A stretch of DNA of 64,000 nt from Roseiflexus sp. (GCA_025062325.1 JANXAL010000045.1:62001-126000), one strand, 5' to 3'; shown: positions 35,328 through 44,234, numbered from the stretch's first letter. Program-made: numbers and translations. Notes: generated from the letters alone by a model not told the origin.

Positions 35328-35915
35328 TGCAACATCCTTGTTGCATTAGTCACATTTGGATACTCAAACCCCTTGCGCACTACACTCGACGCCTCTCAAC
35401 GAATGCGCCTTCCTCGTCTCTGCTTCCCCTCCTCTACATCCCGCACTTCTCGCCTTTCTACACTGCCATTCTAGACTCAATAGCCGCCATCTCCGCACGT
35501 TTGCGTACAACGTGCGATGTCCCGCGCTCTATCGCCAGAAAAGAAAGACAGTATGGTCAGTATACCATCGTGAGTAGCAAAAGCGCAACCGTCAGATGAA
35601 AAAACTGTATACAAACAAGACCTCAATCGTCATTGACACGTCCTCGTGTACTTATGATAGCGGTAGGCACTGAGTTTTGACTGACTGTTTCATCCTAGCG
35701 TTGGTGTGTGAGCCAGCGCTTTGGGATCTGCTTTTCCCACGCTGCAGAATGGTGGCGCACTTTCCACAGCGCGGATTTCGTTGTGGTTGTGGCAGTGGTC
35801 AAGCAAAGGAGGTGCAGCGCGCCAGACGGCGGATCACGGTGATTACTAAGTGGACGAACGATGCCACGCGGCTACACTACGATGACGTAAAACCAGCACC
35901 ACGAAGGTGAGACCC
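35328..35915. other. 588-bp gap without a supported gene
   Basis: Lower GC than the neighbours. On the minus strand near 35553-35572 there is GGTATACTGACCATACTG, which includes a possible -10 TATACT about 230 bp before ppk1. On the plus strand TTGACA (near 35633) has no well-spaced -10. AAAGGAGGTG near 35808 looks like a ribosome site, but the frame that follows (about 20-75 codons) has no recognisable product. Nothing else was recognised. Confidence 0.4.
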
Positions 35916-37265
35916 ATGAAACAGCTATCGCTTTTTATGAAAGCGCTTCTTGTCCTGAGCGCTGCCGTCATCGCGTTCGGCTTCGTCGCACCGGCAGCGG
36001 CAGTAGTCGTCACTCCATCAACCCCTGATAGTTGGGCGCCTGCCAATGTGCGCGCCAATGCCACTGTCGCCATTACTACGGCGCAACCCCGCTCGGGCGC
36101 CGGTTCGCTCGAATTCACGACGAATACTCTGACGCCAGGGCAGGATAAGGCGGACTACGAGAAGAAGTGGAATCCAGCCGACTTCCCGACGCGCACGCTG
36201 TCCGGTCTGACGGCGCTCAGCTACGAGTATTACCGCGATAGCAGCAGCACAACCCTTGCCCATCTAGCGCCGGTGTTGCGGTTGTATGTAGCGGATGTCA
36301 CTCCCGGTTCATCAACCTTTGGCAAGTATGCGCTGCTGATCTAGGAGCCTGCGTACAACGGGACGACGCCGACTCCGCCGGTTCCCACGGATCAATGGAT
36401 CACCCGGGATATTCTGCACGGCAAATTCTGGATGTTCGTACCGTCGGGTCAATCGATCCCCAGCGGCGTGGTGCAGAACTTCAATGCGACGCTCAACGAC
36501 TGGATCGTCGGTTCGCCGGTCGGGCAGCCGGGCGATCCGACGCCGATCAACATTGATGCCAATACGCTCGTGTTCGGTATTAATGTCGGCGTTGGATCAG
36601 GTTGGGGTGCGACGTTCCGCGGTTTCGTCGATAATGTGACGGCGCGCTGGGGCAATGATGAGGTTCACGCCAACTTTGAGCCTGATCCTCCGGCGTTTAT
36701 GTGTGCAAACGTCCTGCTCGACAACTTCAACCGCGCTGATACGACCAGAGGATTGGGCAGGAACTGGACCGGCGCTACCAATACGTACCGCATCGCCAGC
36801 AACCGGGTGCAACCGTTCACAACTGCGGACACAATCTTCTGGAATGCGCAGCCGCGTGTCTTTGGCGCTGATCAGGCCGCCTGCGTCACGCTGGCGCAGA
36901 TCGATCCGAACGGGAAGCACCACACCCTCATCCTGAAGGCGCAGTCGGTCACCAATTACGCGCGCGGCATGATCCTGGTCAGCTACGATGCGCCAGCGCG
37001 GCAAGTCATCGTTGAGACCGTCGAGCCGGGGCAATCGGGATGGATCACGCGCCTGACCGTTCCGGTCGCATTCAACAATGGCGACGTGCTCGGCGCGCGG
37101 GCGCTGGCGGACGGATCGGTGCGGGTGTACCGAAACGGCGTGCAGATCGGAACGGCGACGACCTCGCCATTCTTCGTCAATCGCGGCGGACGGATCGGCG
37201 TGTGGTTCCATCAGACCTCTGGGGCGCTCTTTGACGACTTCGGCGGCGGGAACACCACGCCGTAG
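35916..37265 (+). pseudogene. Secreted LamG/concanavalin-like protein interrupted by an in-frame TAG
   Basis: Two open segments (35916-36344 and 36345-37265) share one frame and are separated only by TAG at 36342-36344 (LLI*EPAYNG). Read through, the product would be 449 aa: a signal peptide ([20 protein letters not shown]), a beta-rich domain ([12 protein letters not shown]... [18 protein letters not shown]) and a second lectin-like domain ([22 protein letters not shown]... [10 protein letters not shown]). Extracellular or surface carbohydrate-binding function is inferred from the fold type. The residue at the stop is probably aromatic in relatives, reachable by one base change (TGG or TAT/TAC). 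Start ATG 35916 follows AAGGTGAG. Alternatively the first segment could be expressed as a 142-aa truncated protein. Confidence 0.65.
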
Positions 37266-37339
37266 GCAGTCTTCAGGGCGGGCAAAGGCGGCGCGTTTCG
37301 TGCGTCAGCTCTTTTCCTACACGATTTGTCGGGAATAGT

Positions 37340-37436
37340 ACACGGACTCACGCGGATGCGACGGATTGGCGCGGATCTGCATGATGGCAGGCGATCAACC
37401 TGTGTGAGTCCGTCTCGATCCGTGCTAATCCGTGTG
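37340..37436. repeat. CACGGAT palindrome, copy F
   Basis: Arms ACACGGACTCACGCGGATG and GTGTGAGTCCGTC with GCTAATCCGTGTGC. Lies between the interrupted secreted gene and the tRNA pair. The remainder of the 37266-37566 gap shows no gene. Confidence 0.7.
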
Positions 37437-37566
37437 CTTCCTCTGCACAGCCTCGCGTGCGGTGAGTGCGTCGAACCGCCAGCGCGTCCTATCTGCTCTT
37501 CGCTCGCCCCCTCATTCCCGGTTGCGCAAGACGACGATTCGTGGTATAGTAGCAGAGGAATATTTT

Positions 37567-37643
37567 GACTCTGTAGCTCAGTGGATTAGAGCGCTTCCCT
37601 GCGGAGGAAGAGGTCGGGCGTTCGAATCGCCCCAGAGTCGCCA
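37567..37643 (+). tRNA. tRNA-Arg (anticodon GCG)
   Basis: A 77-nt cloverleaf including an encoded CCA. The acceptor arms GACTCTG (37567) and CAGAGTC pair fully; discriminator G. The anticodon stem CTTCC/GGAAG encloses loop CTGCGGA, with anticodon GCG reading CGC. The T arm contains GTTCGAATC. No tRNA scan was run, but the pairing is complete. Confidence 0.95.
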
Positions 37644-37652
37644 GCACAGAGG

Positions 37653-37680
37653 GGGCGGCTGCCAACAGGTGAGCCGCCCT
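37653..37680 (+). terminator. Hairpin between the two tRNA genes
   Basis: GGGCGGCT and AGCCGCCC pair around an 11-nt loop and are followed by TTCATAT. This may be a processing or termination signal after tRNA-Arg; the U-run is weak. Confidence 0.35.
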
Positions 37681-37698
37681 TCATATAGCCTTCGAGAC

Positions 37699-37788
37699 GG
37701 GGAGGTGACGGAGTGGTTGAACGTGCTCGTCTCGAAAACGAGTTGGGCCTGAAAGCCCACGTGGGTTCGAATCCCACCCTCCCCGCCA
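37699..37788 (+). tRNA. tRNA-Ser (anticodon CGA)
   Basis: A 90-nt class II tRNA with encoded CCA. The acceptor arm GGGGAGG/CCTCCCC is complete. The anticodon stem CTCGT/ACGAG has loop CTCGAAA, anticodon CGA reading TCG. The long variable arm (GGGCCTGAAAGCCC) is typical of Ser. It follows tRNA-Arg by 55 bp. Confidence 0.95.
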
Positions 37789-37793
37789 GTGAT

Positions 37794-37821
37794 GCGCCCC
37801 GGTTCAGGGGCGCCTTTTTTT
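37794..37821 (+). terminator. Rho-independent terminator after tRNA-Ser
   Basis: GCGCCCC and GGGGCGC pair around GGTTCA and are followed by CTTTTTTT. Lies 6 bp after the tRNA-Ser CCA. Confidence 0.85.
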
Positions 37822-37839
37822 GGCGGTATTCGCGGGTCA

Positions 37840-38029
37840 GGGGGTGAGAACCGAGAACCTAGAACCAAGAACTGAGAACTAAGAACCAAGCATTGAGAAC
37901 TAGGGGTTCGCCTACTAACCTGCCGCCTTCCCATTGGTCACCTTCCCACTGGTCGCCTCTAACCTTCCTACCTGCCGCCTGAAACCCGCGTCAGCGCCGC
38001 GCACATGGGCGCGCCCCTACGTTCAACGT
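37840..38029. repeat. GAACC(T)AAGAAC short repeats and CACCTTCCC decamers
   Basis: At 37840-37905 a run of AGAACCTAGAACCAAGAACTG-type units of 7-10 bp. From 37915 CCTTCCCATTGGTCACC and CCTTCCCACTGGTCGCC repeat in tandem. It ends with TTCAACGTTCAACCTTCAA, which overlaps the stop of the next minus-strand gene. No gene. Confidence 0.6.
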
Positions 38030-38656
38030 TCAACCTTCAATCGCCGTCGCCGTCACGGGCGCTGCTCGCGCGGCTGTGCGCGGCAACGTCAGCAACGCGA
38101 CGCTCAACCCGCTGGTCAGCACAATCGTCAGCCACATGATGAAGCCAAAGGTGACATGGCTCGCCAGCGGCGGATGATACCCCAACCCGTAATCAACGCC
38201 GAACGCCAGCACAAACCACCCGATGACTGCAAAACGCTGCGGAATGGTTACATCACCCAGGCAGGCAGCGAACAGGATCCCCTCGCAGAGCAACCCGATG
38301 TGCGTGACGAACAGGACGACCTCGAACGGATCGATGACGCCCGACCCCGTCCACTGGCGCAACCAGAACGCCAGCGTCCAGATGCCGTAGTGAATGCAGG
38401 CAAACGCTGTCAACGCATAAAAGAAGGACCAGCGCCTCCCGGCGCGCATACCGAAGAGCGCAATCGTGCCAAGAAACGCCGCTAGCGGGCAGTCGGGAAT
38501 GAAGGGCCATGCCCAGAGCGGCGATGCCGCCAGCATTGGACCATACCAGACCGCCGCGCCCCAGACCGCGCCGATCAGGTTGGCGACCACGCAACTCCAG
38601 AAGACGACTGGAGTGCGCAGGATAAACTCGAAGAGCCAGTACAGAAAACGGAGCAT
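38030..38656 (-). CDS. DUF1405 membrane protein
   Basis: A 208-aa protein with five or six predicted membrane helices. NLIGAVWGAAVWYG followed by PLWAWPFIPDCPLAAF is the mark of the DUF1405 (YpjA-like) family, whose function is unknown. The final codons (IEG) and stop lie inside a TTCAACCTTCAA repeat. It follows the acyltransferase gene by 3 bp and is therefore the third gene of a compact operon with the cyclophilin and acyltransferase. Confidence 0.85.
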   Translation of the reverse strand: MLRFLYWLFEFILRTPVVFWSCVVANLIGAVWGAAVWYGPMLAASPLWAWPFIPDCPLAAFLGTIALFGMRAGRRWSFFYALTAFACIHYGIWTLAFWLRQWTGSGVIDPFEVVLFVTHIGLLCEGILFAACLGDVTIPQRFAVIGWFVLAFGVDYGLGYHPPLASHVTFGFIMWLTIVLTSGLSVALLTLPRTAARAAPVTATAIEG

Positions 38657-38659
38657 AGG

Positions 38660-39271
38660 TCATAACATCCGCACCGGCACCCCGCCGACAAAGGCGCCCG
38701 GCGGTATGTCGCGGTTCACTAGGCTCATCGCCGAAACCGTCGCCCCATCGCCGATGACCACGCCGGGCAGGATGGTCGTGTTGGCGCCAATTGTGACATC
38801 ATGGCCGATCCAGACCGGTCCGCGCCGCCATTCGTGGCGGGTAAACTCGTGGCAGAGCACCGTCGAATTGTAGCCGATGATGCAGTTATCGCCAAGCGTA
38901 ATATCCTGGGGAAAGAAAATATCGAACATAACCATCAGCCCGACCGACGCATGCCTGCCGACTCGCATGCCGATGAGGCGGTACAGAACGTTCTTGAGCG
39001 CCAGCGAGGGCGTGTAGCGCGCCAGTTGAATGATGACCGCATTGCGCGCAACCCGCAGATGACCGCCAGTGACCTGCGGAAAGTACCAGAGCGCATTGTG
39101 TGGACCCGGCGAGGGAAATATCTGCAACCGCGATTTCCGGGTGGCGGACGTTCCCAGCCCATCAGGCCCAGGTTCAGCCAGAAGAGGGGCGCTCACCCCG
39201 GCAACCGGCGCCAGGCGCTGCCCGCGCGATGGCGCCGACAGGTGCGCAGCGCTCCTGAGCGAGTCGTCCAT
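38660..39271 (-). CDS. Left-handed beta-helix acyltransferase
   Basis: A 203-aa hexapeptide-repeat transferase similar to the WbbJ/CysE/LacA class. Hexad-type turns are seen in LGDNCIIGYNSTVLCHEF, VWIGHDVTIGANTTILPGVVIG (in part) and GDGATVSAMSLVNRDIPPG, with the catalytic His likely in LCHEFTRHEW. About 55 N-terminal residues (MDDSLRSAAHLSAPSRGQ...) are not typical and may be a linker; a later start is possible. Probably acetylates a sugar or envelope precursor. Starts 6 bp after the cyclophilin gene stop. Confidence 0.85.
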   Translation of the reverse strand: MDDSLRSAAHLSAPSRGQRLAPVAGVSAPLLAEPGPDGLGTSATRKSRLQIFPSPGPHNALWYFPQVTGGHLRVARNAVIIQLARYTPSLALKNVLYRLIGMRVGRHASVGLMVMFDIFFPQDITLGDNCIIGYNSTVLCHEFTRHEWRRGPVWIGHDVTIGANTTILPGVVIGDGATVSAMSLVNRDIPPGAFVGGVPVRML

Positions 39272-39277
39272 GCGTTG

Positions 39278-39769
39278 CTACAGGACCTCAATTATCACGT
39301 TTAAGATTTTATCGCCCTGGCGAATGGCGTTGACCACGTCCATCCCACTGACCACTTTGCCGAAGACGGTGTGCTTCCCGTCGAGGTGCGGCTGCGGCGA
39401 ATGGGTGATGAAAAACTGGCTGCCGTTCGTGTTCGGTCCGGCATTCGCCATCGACAGCACGCCGGTCTCGTGTTTGAGCGGATTCTTCTTCGGGTCAACC
39501 TCGTCTTCGAACTTATAGCCGGGACCGCCGCGCCCGGTGCCGGTCGGGTCGCCGCCCTGAATGACGAAGTTGCTGATCACACGGTGAAACGTGACGCCAT
39601 TGTAGAACCCTTCGTTCGCCAGGAAAACGAAGTTATTGACCGTTTTCGGCGCATAGGCGGCCGCCAGGTCAATGACAATCTCACCTTTGGAGGTCATCAT
39701 CCGCGCGCGGTACTGGCGCTGCGGATCGATCTGCATCGGCGGCGGGGACGACCATTGTTTGTGGGGCAT
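39278..39769 (-). CDS. Peptidyl-prolyl cis-trans isomerase, cyclophilin type
   Basis: A 163-aa cytoplasmic cyclophilin. Active-site features are [42 protein letters not shown] (20 residues) and [21 protein letters not shown] 39769 follows GAGGAACG; the frame extending to 39943 includes repeat DNA and was rejected. First gene of a three-gene cluster with the acyltransferase and DUF1405 gene (gaps of 6 and 3 bp). Confidence 0.95.
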   Translation of the reverse strand: MPHKQWSSPPPMQIDPQRQYRARMMTSKGEIVIDLAAAYAPKTVNNFVFLANEGFYNGVTFHRVISNFVIQGGDPTGTGRGGPGYKFEDEVDPKKNPLKHETGVLSMANAGPNTNGSQFFITHSPQPHLDGKHTVFGKVVSGMDVVNAIRQGDKILNVIIEVL

Positions 39770-39910
39770 AGCGCGTTCCTCGTTCACATACAAAGGGGCG
39801 GCGGTTAGTTGCCGCCCCGATATGCGCGAATCAATACGGAGTAGCAGAATTATAGCACAGGTTCGGCGATGGCGACTGCCGGGGTGCGAGTACGACCTGG
39901 CAAAAGGGGA

Positions 39911-39947
39911 ACACGGATTCACACGGATGCAACGGATTTCCACAGGT
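39911..39947. repeat. Half CACGGAT element, copy G
   Basis: AACACGGATTCACACGGATGCAACGG only; the right arm is missing. It lies just before a possible -10 TATAAT (39963-39968) that would serve the cas operon 52 bp further on. Confidence 0.6.
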
Positions 39948-40019
39948 CTCCCGGCAATAACGTATAATGGTCAACTAACGCGCTTCCTTCGCTTCTGTTT
40001 TTGTTCTCGTGACTGGACA

Positions 40020-41033
40020 ATGGCAGACATCCGCCTCAAAACCCTGACCCCGCTCTGGACCGGCGGCGTGGACGGCAGGGCGGACCGCGTCCACGAAACC
40101 GGCCTGCTCGGCAGCCTGCGCTGGTGGTATGAAGCGATTGTGCGCGGTCTGGGCGGAACGGCGTGCGATCCGAGCAGGGGTGAATGTCAGCTTGGCACTC
40201 AAATGTGCGATGTCTGCCAGCTCTTCGGCGCCACCGGCTGGCGACGGCGGTTTCGGCTTGCCGTGATCAATGATCAGACCGCTCCGCTCTGGCAGGGCGA
40301 TCAACTCCTGAACATCCGCCCGCCGGGGCGTAACCGGGGGTGGTTCCTGCCGCCGGGACGAATGGGCGAGTTCACCCTGCGGCTTGATAGCGACCAGGAG
40401 AGCATTGCGCGCGTGCTCGCGCTGCTGCGCTTCGTTGAGCGCTGGGGCAGCCTCGGCGCAAAGCCGCAACTGGGGTATGGGGTGGTGGAAATTCAGAATT
40501 GGGACGAGCTCAGGAGTCAACTGAACGGCTTCTCCTGGAAACAGGCAGCACAACAGCTGGCGCCCAACAAACAGACAAGCAATCCTGGTTTGCCCAACCT
40601 GTGCGACTTCGGCTTCTTCCGTTACCGCTTCCAACCGCCCGACCCGGCGTGGTGGAGTCGGATCGGCGGCTTCGAGCGCGTGACGATACAGGTGCGCCCA
40701 TTTGCCACCCAGACTGTGCCGGTCGCTCCGGCGCTCAAGAACGCCTGGCGTTTCCAGCACTGGCAGCGCGCATGGGGGGATGACCAGCGCTTCTGGGGGC
40801 GCGTCGCTGCTGATCGCATACGCGGCAGGGTTGCCGTAAGCTGGGCATATCCGCACGACAGCGGCTGGGAGATCCGCGGCTCGGCATGGCTGGCAGATGT
40901 GCGAGATGACCTCGTGTGGCAAATGTTGATCGACGCCAGGATCTGGAATACGACGCTGGGCGTGAGCGGGAAGCTGGAGACCGAGGGGCCGCAGAAGAAA
41001 GACGCCCTCCTGACATTTCTGGAGCGCATATGA
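40020..41033 (+). CDS. cmr1: Type III CRISPR RAMP protein Cmr1
   Basis: A 337-aa RAMP of the Cmr1 family, the subunit that caps the 3' end of a type III effector filament. It begins MADIRLKTLTPLWTGGVDG, followed by ETGLLGSLRWWYEAIVRGLGG and a Cys-containing CQLGTQMCDVCQLFGATGWRR (given here in part), the standard Cmr1 order. The conserved G-rich segment appears as WGSLGAKPQLGYG. ATG 40020 was chosen at the conserved start; a longer upstream frame crosses repeat DNA. The stop overlaps the next ATG (ATGA). First gene of an operon that runs to 50640. Confidence 0.92.
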   Translation: MADIRLKTLTPLWTGGVDGRADRVHETGLLGSLRWWYEAIVRGLGGTACDPSRGECQLGTQMCDVCQLFGATGWRRRFRLAVINDQTAPLWQGDQLLNIRPPGRNRGWFLPPGRMGEFTLRLDSDQESIARVLALLRFVERWGSLGAKPQLGYGVVEIQNWDELRSQLNGFSWKQAAQQLAPNKQTSNPGLPNLCDFGFFRYRFQPPDPAWWSRIGGFERVTIQVRPFATQTVPVAPALKNAWRFQHWQRAWGDDQRFWGRVAADRIRGRVAVSWAYPHDSGWEIRGSAWLADVRDDLVWQMLIDARIWNTTLGVSGKLETEGPQKKDALLTFLERI

Positions 41034-42508
41034 TCGAACGTATCCTGATCCACCGCTTCCGCGGCATCCGGCAGGGCGATCTGAAGGATCTGCGAAAGTT
41101 CAATGTCTTCATCGGACCGAACAACAGCGGCAAGACGGCGTTGCTCGAGTTGCTGTACCTCAGCGCCACCAGCGGCCGGCCCGTGCAGTTCATCCGCGAT
41201 GATTTGCTGCCCGCCGAAACCGGCGCCCTCAGAGCCGCCACGTCGGTGCGCACCGATCTGCTGGGGTGCGAGCCGTTGCCCTACCTGCGCCAGCGCCACG
41301 GCAAACGCGGCGAATGGTTGGACAATCCGGCAGTCGTGACGGCGGAAGGCGGACTGGAGATCGATCTGCGCCGCCTTCCGATAGATAAGGTCGCACCGCC
41401 GTGGTCAACCTTCCGCCTTGGCGCGCCGCTGCCGGAGTGGGGAGCAGAAGACCGCTTCACCCAGGACGACATCGCCCGGATTGCCATGGTGACGCTGGTG
41501 CATCCGCAGGTGCTCGACGACAGCATGATCCCGCCATGGATTGCGGGAGCAGTTAGACCTGTTGCGCCAGCCAGTGCGGAGTCCGTACCACAGACTGCAG
41601 GCGCCATGATTGCCGAACAGAGCCAATCGTATACCGCAACGGGCGAAGCGACTGCCGCCCAAAGAGCGACGCTTCAACAGGCTCACCGCGAGGCAGGCGA
41701 GCAGGAAGCAGAACGTGATAGCGCTGCTCTGGACTGGCACTACCTCTGGGAACCCGACTGGGTCTACCGCTGGGATCAGCGCCACCCGCTTGATCGCCTG
41801 GCGGTGTGGGTGACGCAGGGACAGCGCCCGCATCCTGAACGGGTTCTGTTCTACAACTTCACGACCGCTGGCGCCCATTTCACCGGCCAGTTTGCCAGAT
41901 GGGCATACCGCACCGTGACCGACTGGCACGAAAAGATAGCTGCCCGCATGGCGGACGTGTTTCCGGCGCTCAAAGATGCGAAAATCGAAGTGCTGGACGC
42001 ACCCGATAATCAAACGGGGCGCACCGGCTATGTGCGCTTCCCCGGTCGCACCCCGCTTTCCATCGACCACTTTGGCGACGGCGCGCGCCACGCCTTCAAA
42101 CTGCTCGCGCCGCTGATCGCCCTGGCTGAGACAGTGGACGATGCGAATCCGGGGTTGGTGTTGTGGGAGGAGCCGGAGGCATTCATGCACGCGGCGACCC
42201 TGGGACGCCTGCTGAATGTCGTGATCGACATCGTTGCCAGTAAGCCAATGCAGGTGTGCCTGACAACCCAGAGTCTGGAGGTTCTGGCCTGGCTGGCCCT
42301 CTATCTCGACGAACAGTCAGCTATCCAACCAGAGCAGGTCGGTACGTTCCATCTCAACCTGGAAGACGGAGAGTTGCGCGTGCGGCCATTCATCGGAAAA
42401 GCGCTGGGCGGATGGCTGCGCTTCTTTGGTGATCCGCGCCTGATCGAAGAGGAGGAACTGGCGTCACCGCTGACTCGCCTGCTGAGCGTTCGGGAGGAGC
42501 GCGAATGA
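41030..42508 (+). CDS. ABC/OLD-type AAA ATPase embedded in the cas operon
   Basis: A 492-aa SMC/ABC-like ATPase of the AAA_15/OLD type. Walker A GPNNSGKT (residues 29-36) follows the typical opening HRFRGIRQGDLKDLRKFNVFIG (in part). A large middle domain comes before a signature-like FGDGARHAFKLLAPLIA and Walker B VLWEEPEAFMHAAT. The usual TTHSxE His switch reads TTQSLE, with Gln in place of His. It has no TOPRIM domain of its own; the next gene supplies a TOPRIM-like protein with a 4-bp overlap. OLD, Gabija and PARIS use ATPase plus TOPRIM pairs in phage defence. Here ATPase and partner sit between two RAMP genes. Function is inferred. Confidence 0.88.
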   Translation: MIERILIHRFRGIRQGDLKDLRKFNVFIGPNNSGKTALLELLYLSATSGRPVQFIRDDLLPAETGALRAATSVRTDLLGCEPLPYLRQRHGKRGEWLDNPAVVTAEGGLEIDLRRLPIDKVAPPWSTFRLGAPLPEWGAEDRFTQDDIARIAMVTLVHPQVLDDSMIPPWIAGAVRPVAPASAESVPQTAGAMIAEQSQSYTATGEATAAQRATLQQAHREAGEQEAERDSAALDWHYLWEPDWVYRWDQRHPLDRLAVWVTQGQRPHPERVLFYNFTTAGAHFTGQFARWAYRTVTDWHEKIAARMADVFPALKDAKIEVLDAPDNQTGRTGYVRFPGRTPLSIDHFGDGARHAFKLLAPLIALAETVDDANPGLVLWEEPEAFMHAATLGRLLNVVIDIVASKPMQVCLTTQSLEVLAWLALYLDEQSAIQPEQVGTFHLNLEDGELRVRPFIGKALGGWLRFFGDPRLIEEEELASPLTRLLSVREERE

Positions 42509-43221
42509 CCGAGATTCTCGTCGTCACCGAAGGAGCAACCGAACGAGAAGTGGGCAGGGTTTTATATGAGCGACGCATACTTTCAAACCAGGCAGCGCCG
42601 AAACCACCCCAGTGGCGGAGCAATTTCGGCAGTCGTGAAGGATTCGATAACGTCGTGAAGGCGCTTAAAGACAGCGGTACGATCCTGAGCCTTCGCACAT
42701 CGAGCAACAAGGAGCGCCTGTTGCTCGTTTTCGACCAGGAGGACGCAGCCACGCCTCAGGATCGGGCCGTCCTGATTGGTCAGGAGCTCGGTCTTCAGTT
42801 CAGCCCGTATCAACCGCAGCACTACGATAACCTGTTCGAGTGTAACGAACCCAACCTCCACGTGGTGCTGCATGTGTCAAGCGCTGAAATACCAGGCATC
42901 AACCGCAGAGACTTCGACGGGTACATCCTTCAACTATTGCAGGGACAAAACAAAACGAGCTTAGCGAGCCGTCTGTCCAGTGTACAGGCGACTGCAATAA
43001 ACAATGTGCTGGCGAAAGCTGAACGGGAGATTCCTGATCTGATGCAACGCAATGGATTTCCATTGACCCACGCCAAATCACGGCTCTATGCCTATATCAC
43101 TGCGTTTCAGTTCTGTCAATCACACGTCTGGTTTGCCAGAGATGTCGTTCAATACGCCGATGAACAGGCATTGCGTCATGTGTTTGCGTCGCTCATTGCT
43201 GCATGGGATGCACTGATATGA
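42505..43221 (+). CDS. TOPRIM-like partner of the ATPase
   Basis: A 238-aa protein. ILVVTEGATERE at residues 4-15 has the Glu of the TOPRIM first motif (as in DUF4276/DUF4435 and OLD nucleases: EGxTE). RLLLVFDQEDAA near 71-82 has the acidic second motif (Asp77, Glu79/Asp80). The remainder (RDFDGYILQLLQ, SRLYAYITAFQF) resembles C-terminal parts of DUF4276-type proteins but was not assigned with certainty. Starts within the ATPase stop (ATGA) and ends within the next RAMP start (ATGA), so all are translationally coupled. A metal-dependent nuclease role is inferred from the fold. Confidence 0.65.
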   Translation: MTEILVVTEGATEREVGRVLYERRILSNQAAPKPPQWRSNFGSREGFDNVVKALKDSGTILSLRTSSNKERLLLVFDQEDAATPQDRAVLIGQELGLQFSPYQPQHYDNLFECNEPNLHVVLHVSSAEIPGINRRDFDGYILQLLQGQNKTSLASRLSSVQATAINNVLAKAEREIPDLMQRNGFPLTHAKSRLYAYITAFQFCQSHVWFARDVVQYADEQALRHVFASLIAAWDALI

Positions 43222-44234
43222 CCCACGACTTCCATGCCCGCTTTCCCTTCGTCCTGCAGGACGGCATCACCCAGTCGCTCGCTGTGCCCTGGCTGGCTGG
43301 CGAGACCAATCGCCTGCCGCCCGGCTGGCCCGACCTTGTGCAGATCGAAGATCCTGTTGCGCGGTTCGACGTTCTGGCGCAGGCGATCCTCACACCGCAC
43401 CGCGAGCGCGCCCGCAGCGGCACACGCGCCCAGAGCGGCGGCTACCGGCGCTGGATCGAGCAGGACGCGCAGGCGTTCATTGCGCAGCGACGGGCGTGGA
43501 TGCGACTGCTTGGGCTGGAACCGGCGCTGCCCGATCTGACCCGGCTCCCGCGCAGCGCGTGGGCGATCCAGTTTCCTTTCACCCTGCGCACGCCATATAT
43601 CAGCCGCGACGATCAGTCCTTTCACCTGCTCGACAATCCGCTCAAGAAGGAATGGGTCTTTAAGGTTCCCTACGTGGCTGCGCCGGGCTGGAAAGGCGCG
43701 CTGCGCGCAGCGATGCGCCGGATGCGCGGCTACACCGAGCTGGAACAGGAGGCGCAAGACCAGCAGATGGTGCGTCTGTTCGGCAACGTGAGGGGAGAAG
43801 AAGTCACATTTGCTGCCGGATTCCTGCATTTCTTCCCCACATTCTTCGACCGGCTCGGTCTGGAGGTGATCAACCCGCACGACCGCGTGAAGGGCGTCGG
43901 CGAGCGGGGACCGATCCTGTTTGAGTGCGCGCCAGCCGGAGCGCAGGGGACCTTTACGCTCCTGTACGTTCCCCTCGGTGCGCAGGTTGACGATGCGGAG
44001 ATTGCCAGCGACCTCGCAGCCGTCGCCGGCGGCATCCGCCGCATGCTCGTCGATGACGGCTTTGGCGCAAAGACCAGCAGCGGATTCGGCACGGCGGAGG
44101 AAACGTTGCCGGGTGAAGGTCAACTTGCCGTCGCGACTGCCCCGCTGCACCCGCCCGAACGGAGAATGTTCCGCTCCCTGACTGAACTGCTTGAACGGGC
44201 AACAGCAGCAGCGCAGGCGCTGCGCGGAACGTAG
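43218..44234 (+). CDS. RAMP-superfamily type III effector subunit (Cmr6/Cas7-like)
   Basis: A 338-aa RAMP. TPYISRDDQSFHLLDNPL is followed by VPYVAAPGWKGALRAAMRRM, matching the PGSSLKGALR helix of Cas7/Cmr6. PHDRVKGVGERGPILFE and the C-terminal Gly-rich GFGAKTSSGFG complete the family pattern. The N-terminal 100 residues are unusual, and it could also be grouped as an uncharacterised DUF324 member. It is coupled by ATGA to the TOPRIM-like gene. The operon then carries a 260-bp gap and the MNT insertion before Csx11. Confidence 0.8.
   Translation: MTHDFHARFPFVLQDGITQSLAVPWLAGETNRLPPGWPDLVQIEDPVARFDVLAQAILTPHRERARSGTRAQSGGYRRWIEQDAQAFIAQRRAWMRLLGLEPALPDLTRLPRSAWAIQFPFTLRTPYISRDDQSFHLLDNPLKKEWVFKVPYVAAPGWKGALRAAMRRMRGYTELEQEAQDQQMVRLFGNVRGEEVTFAAGFLHFFPTFFDRLGLEVINPHDRVKGVGERGPILFECAPAGAQGTFTLLYVPLGAQVDDAEIASDLAAVAGGIRRMLVDDGFGAKTSSGFGTAEETLPGEGQLAVATAPLHPPERRMFRSLTELLERATAAAQALRGT

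Noticed and set aside
35677-35910. Possible 77-aa gene upstream of the secreted protein
   Set aside because: TTG start, unusual composition and no family. The AAAGGAGG near 35808 does not fit its start.
9561-36344. TAG reassigned to an amino acid
   Set aside because: Only two in-frame cases were seen, while TAG ends several normal genes here, such as the cytochrome b gene at 3199 and the Cas5-like gene at 50640.
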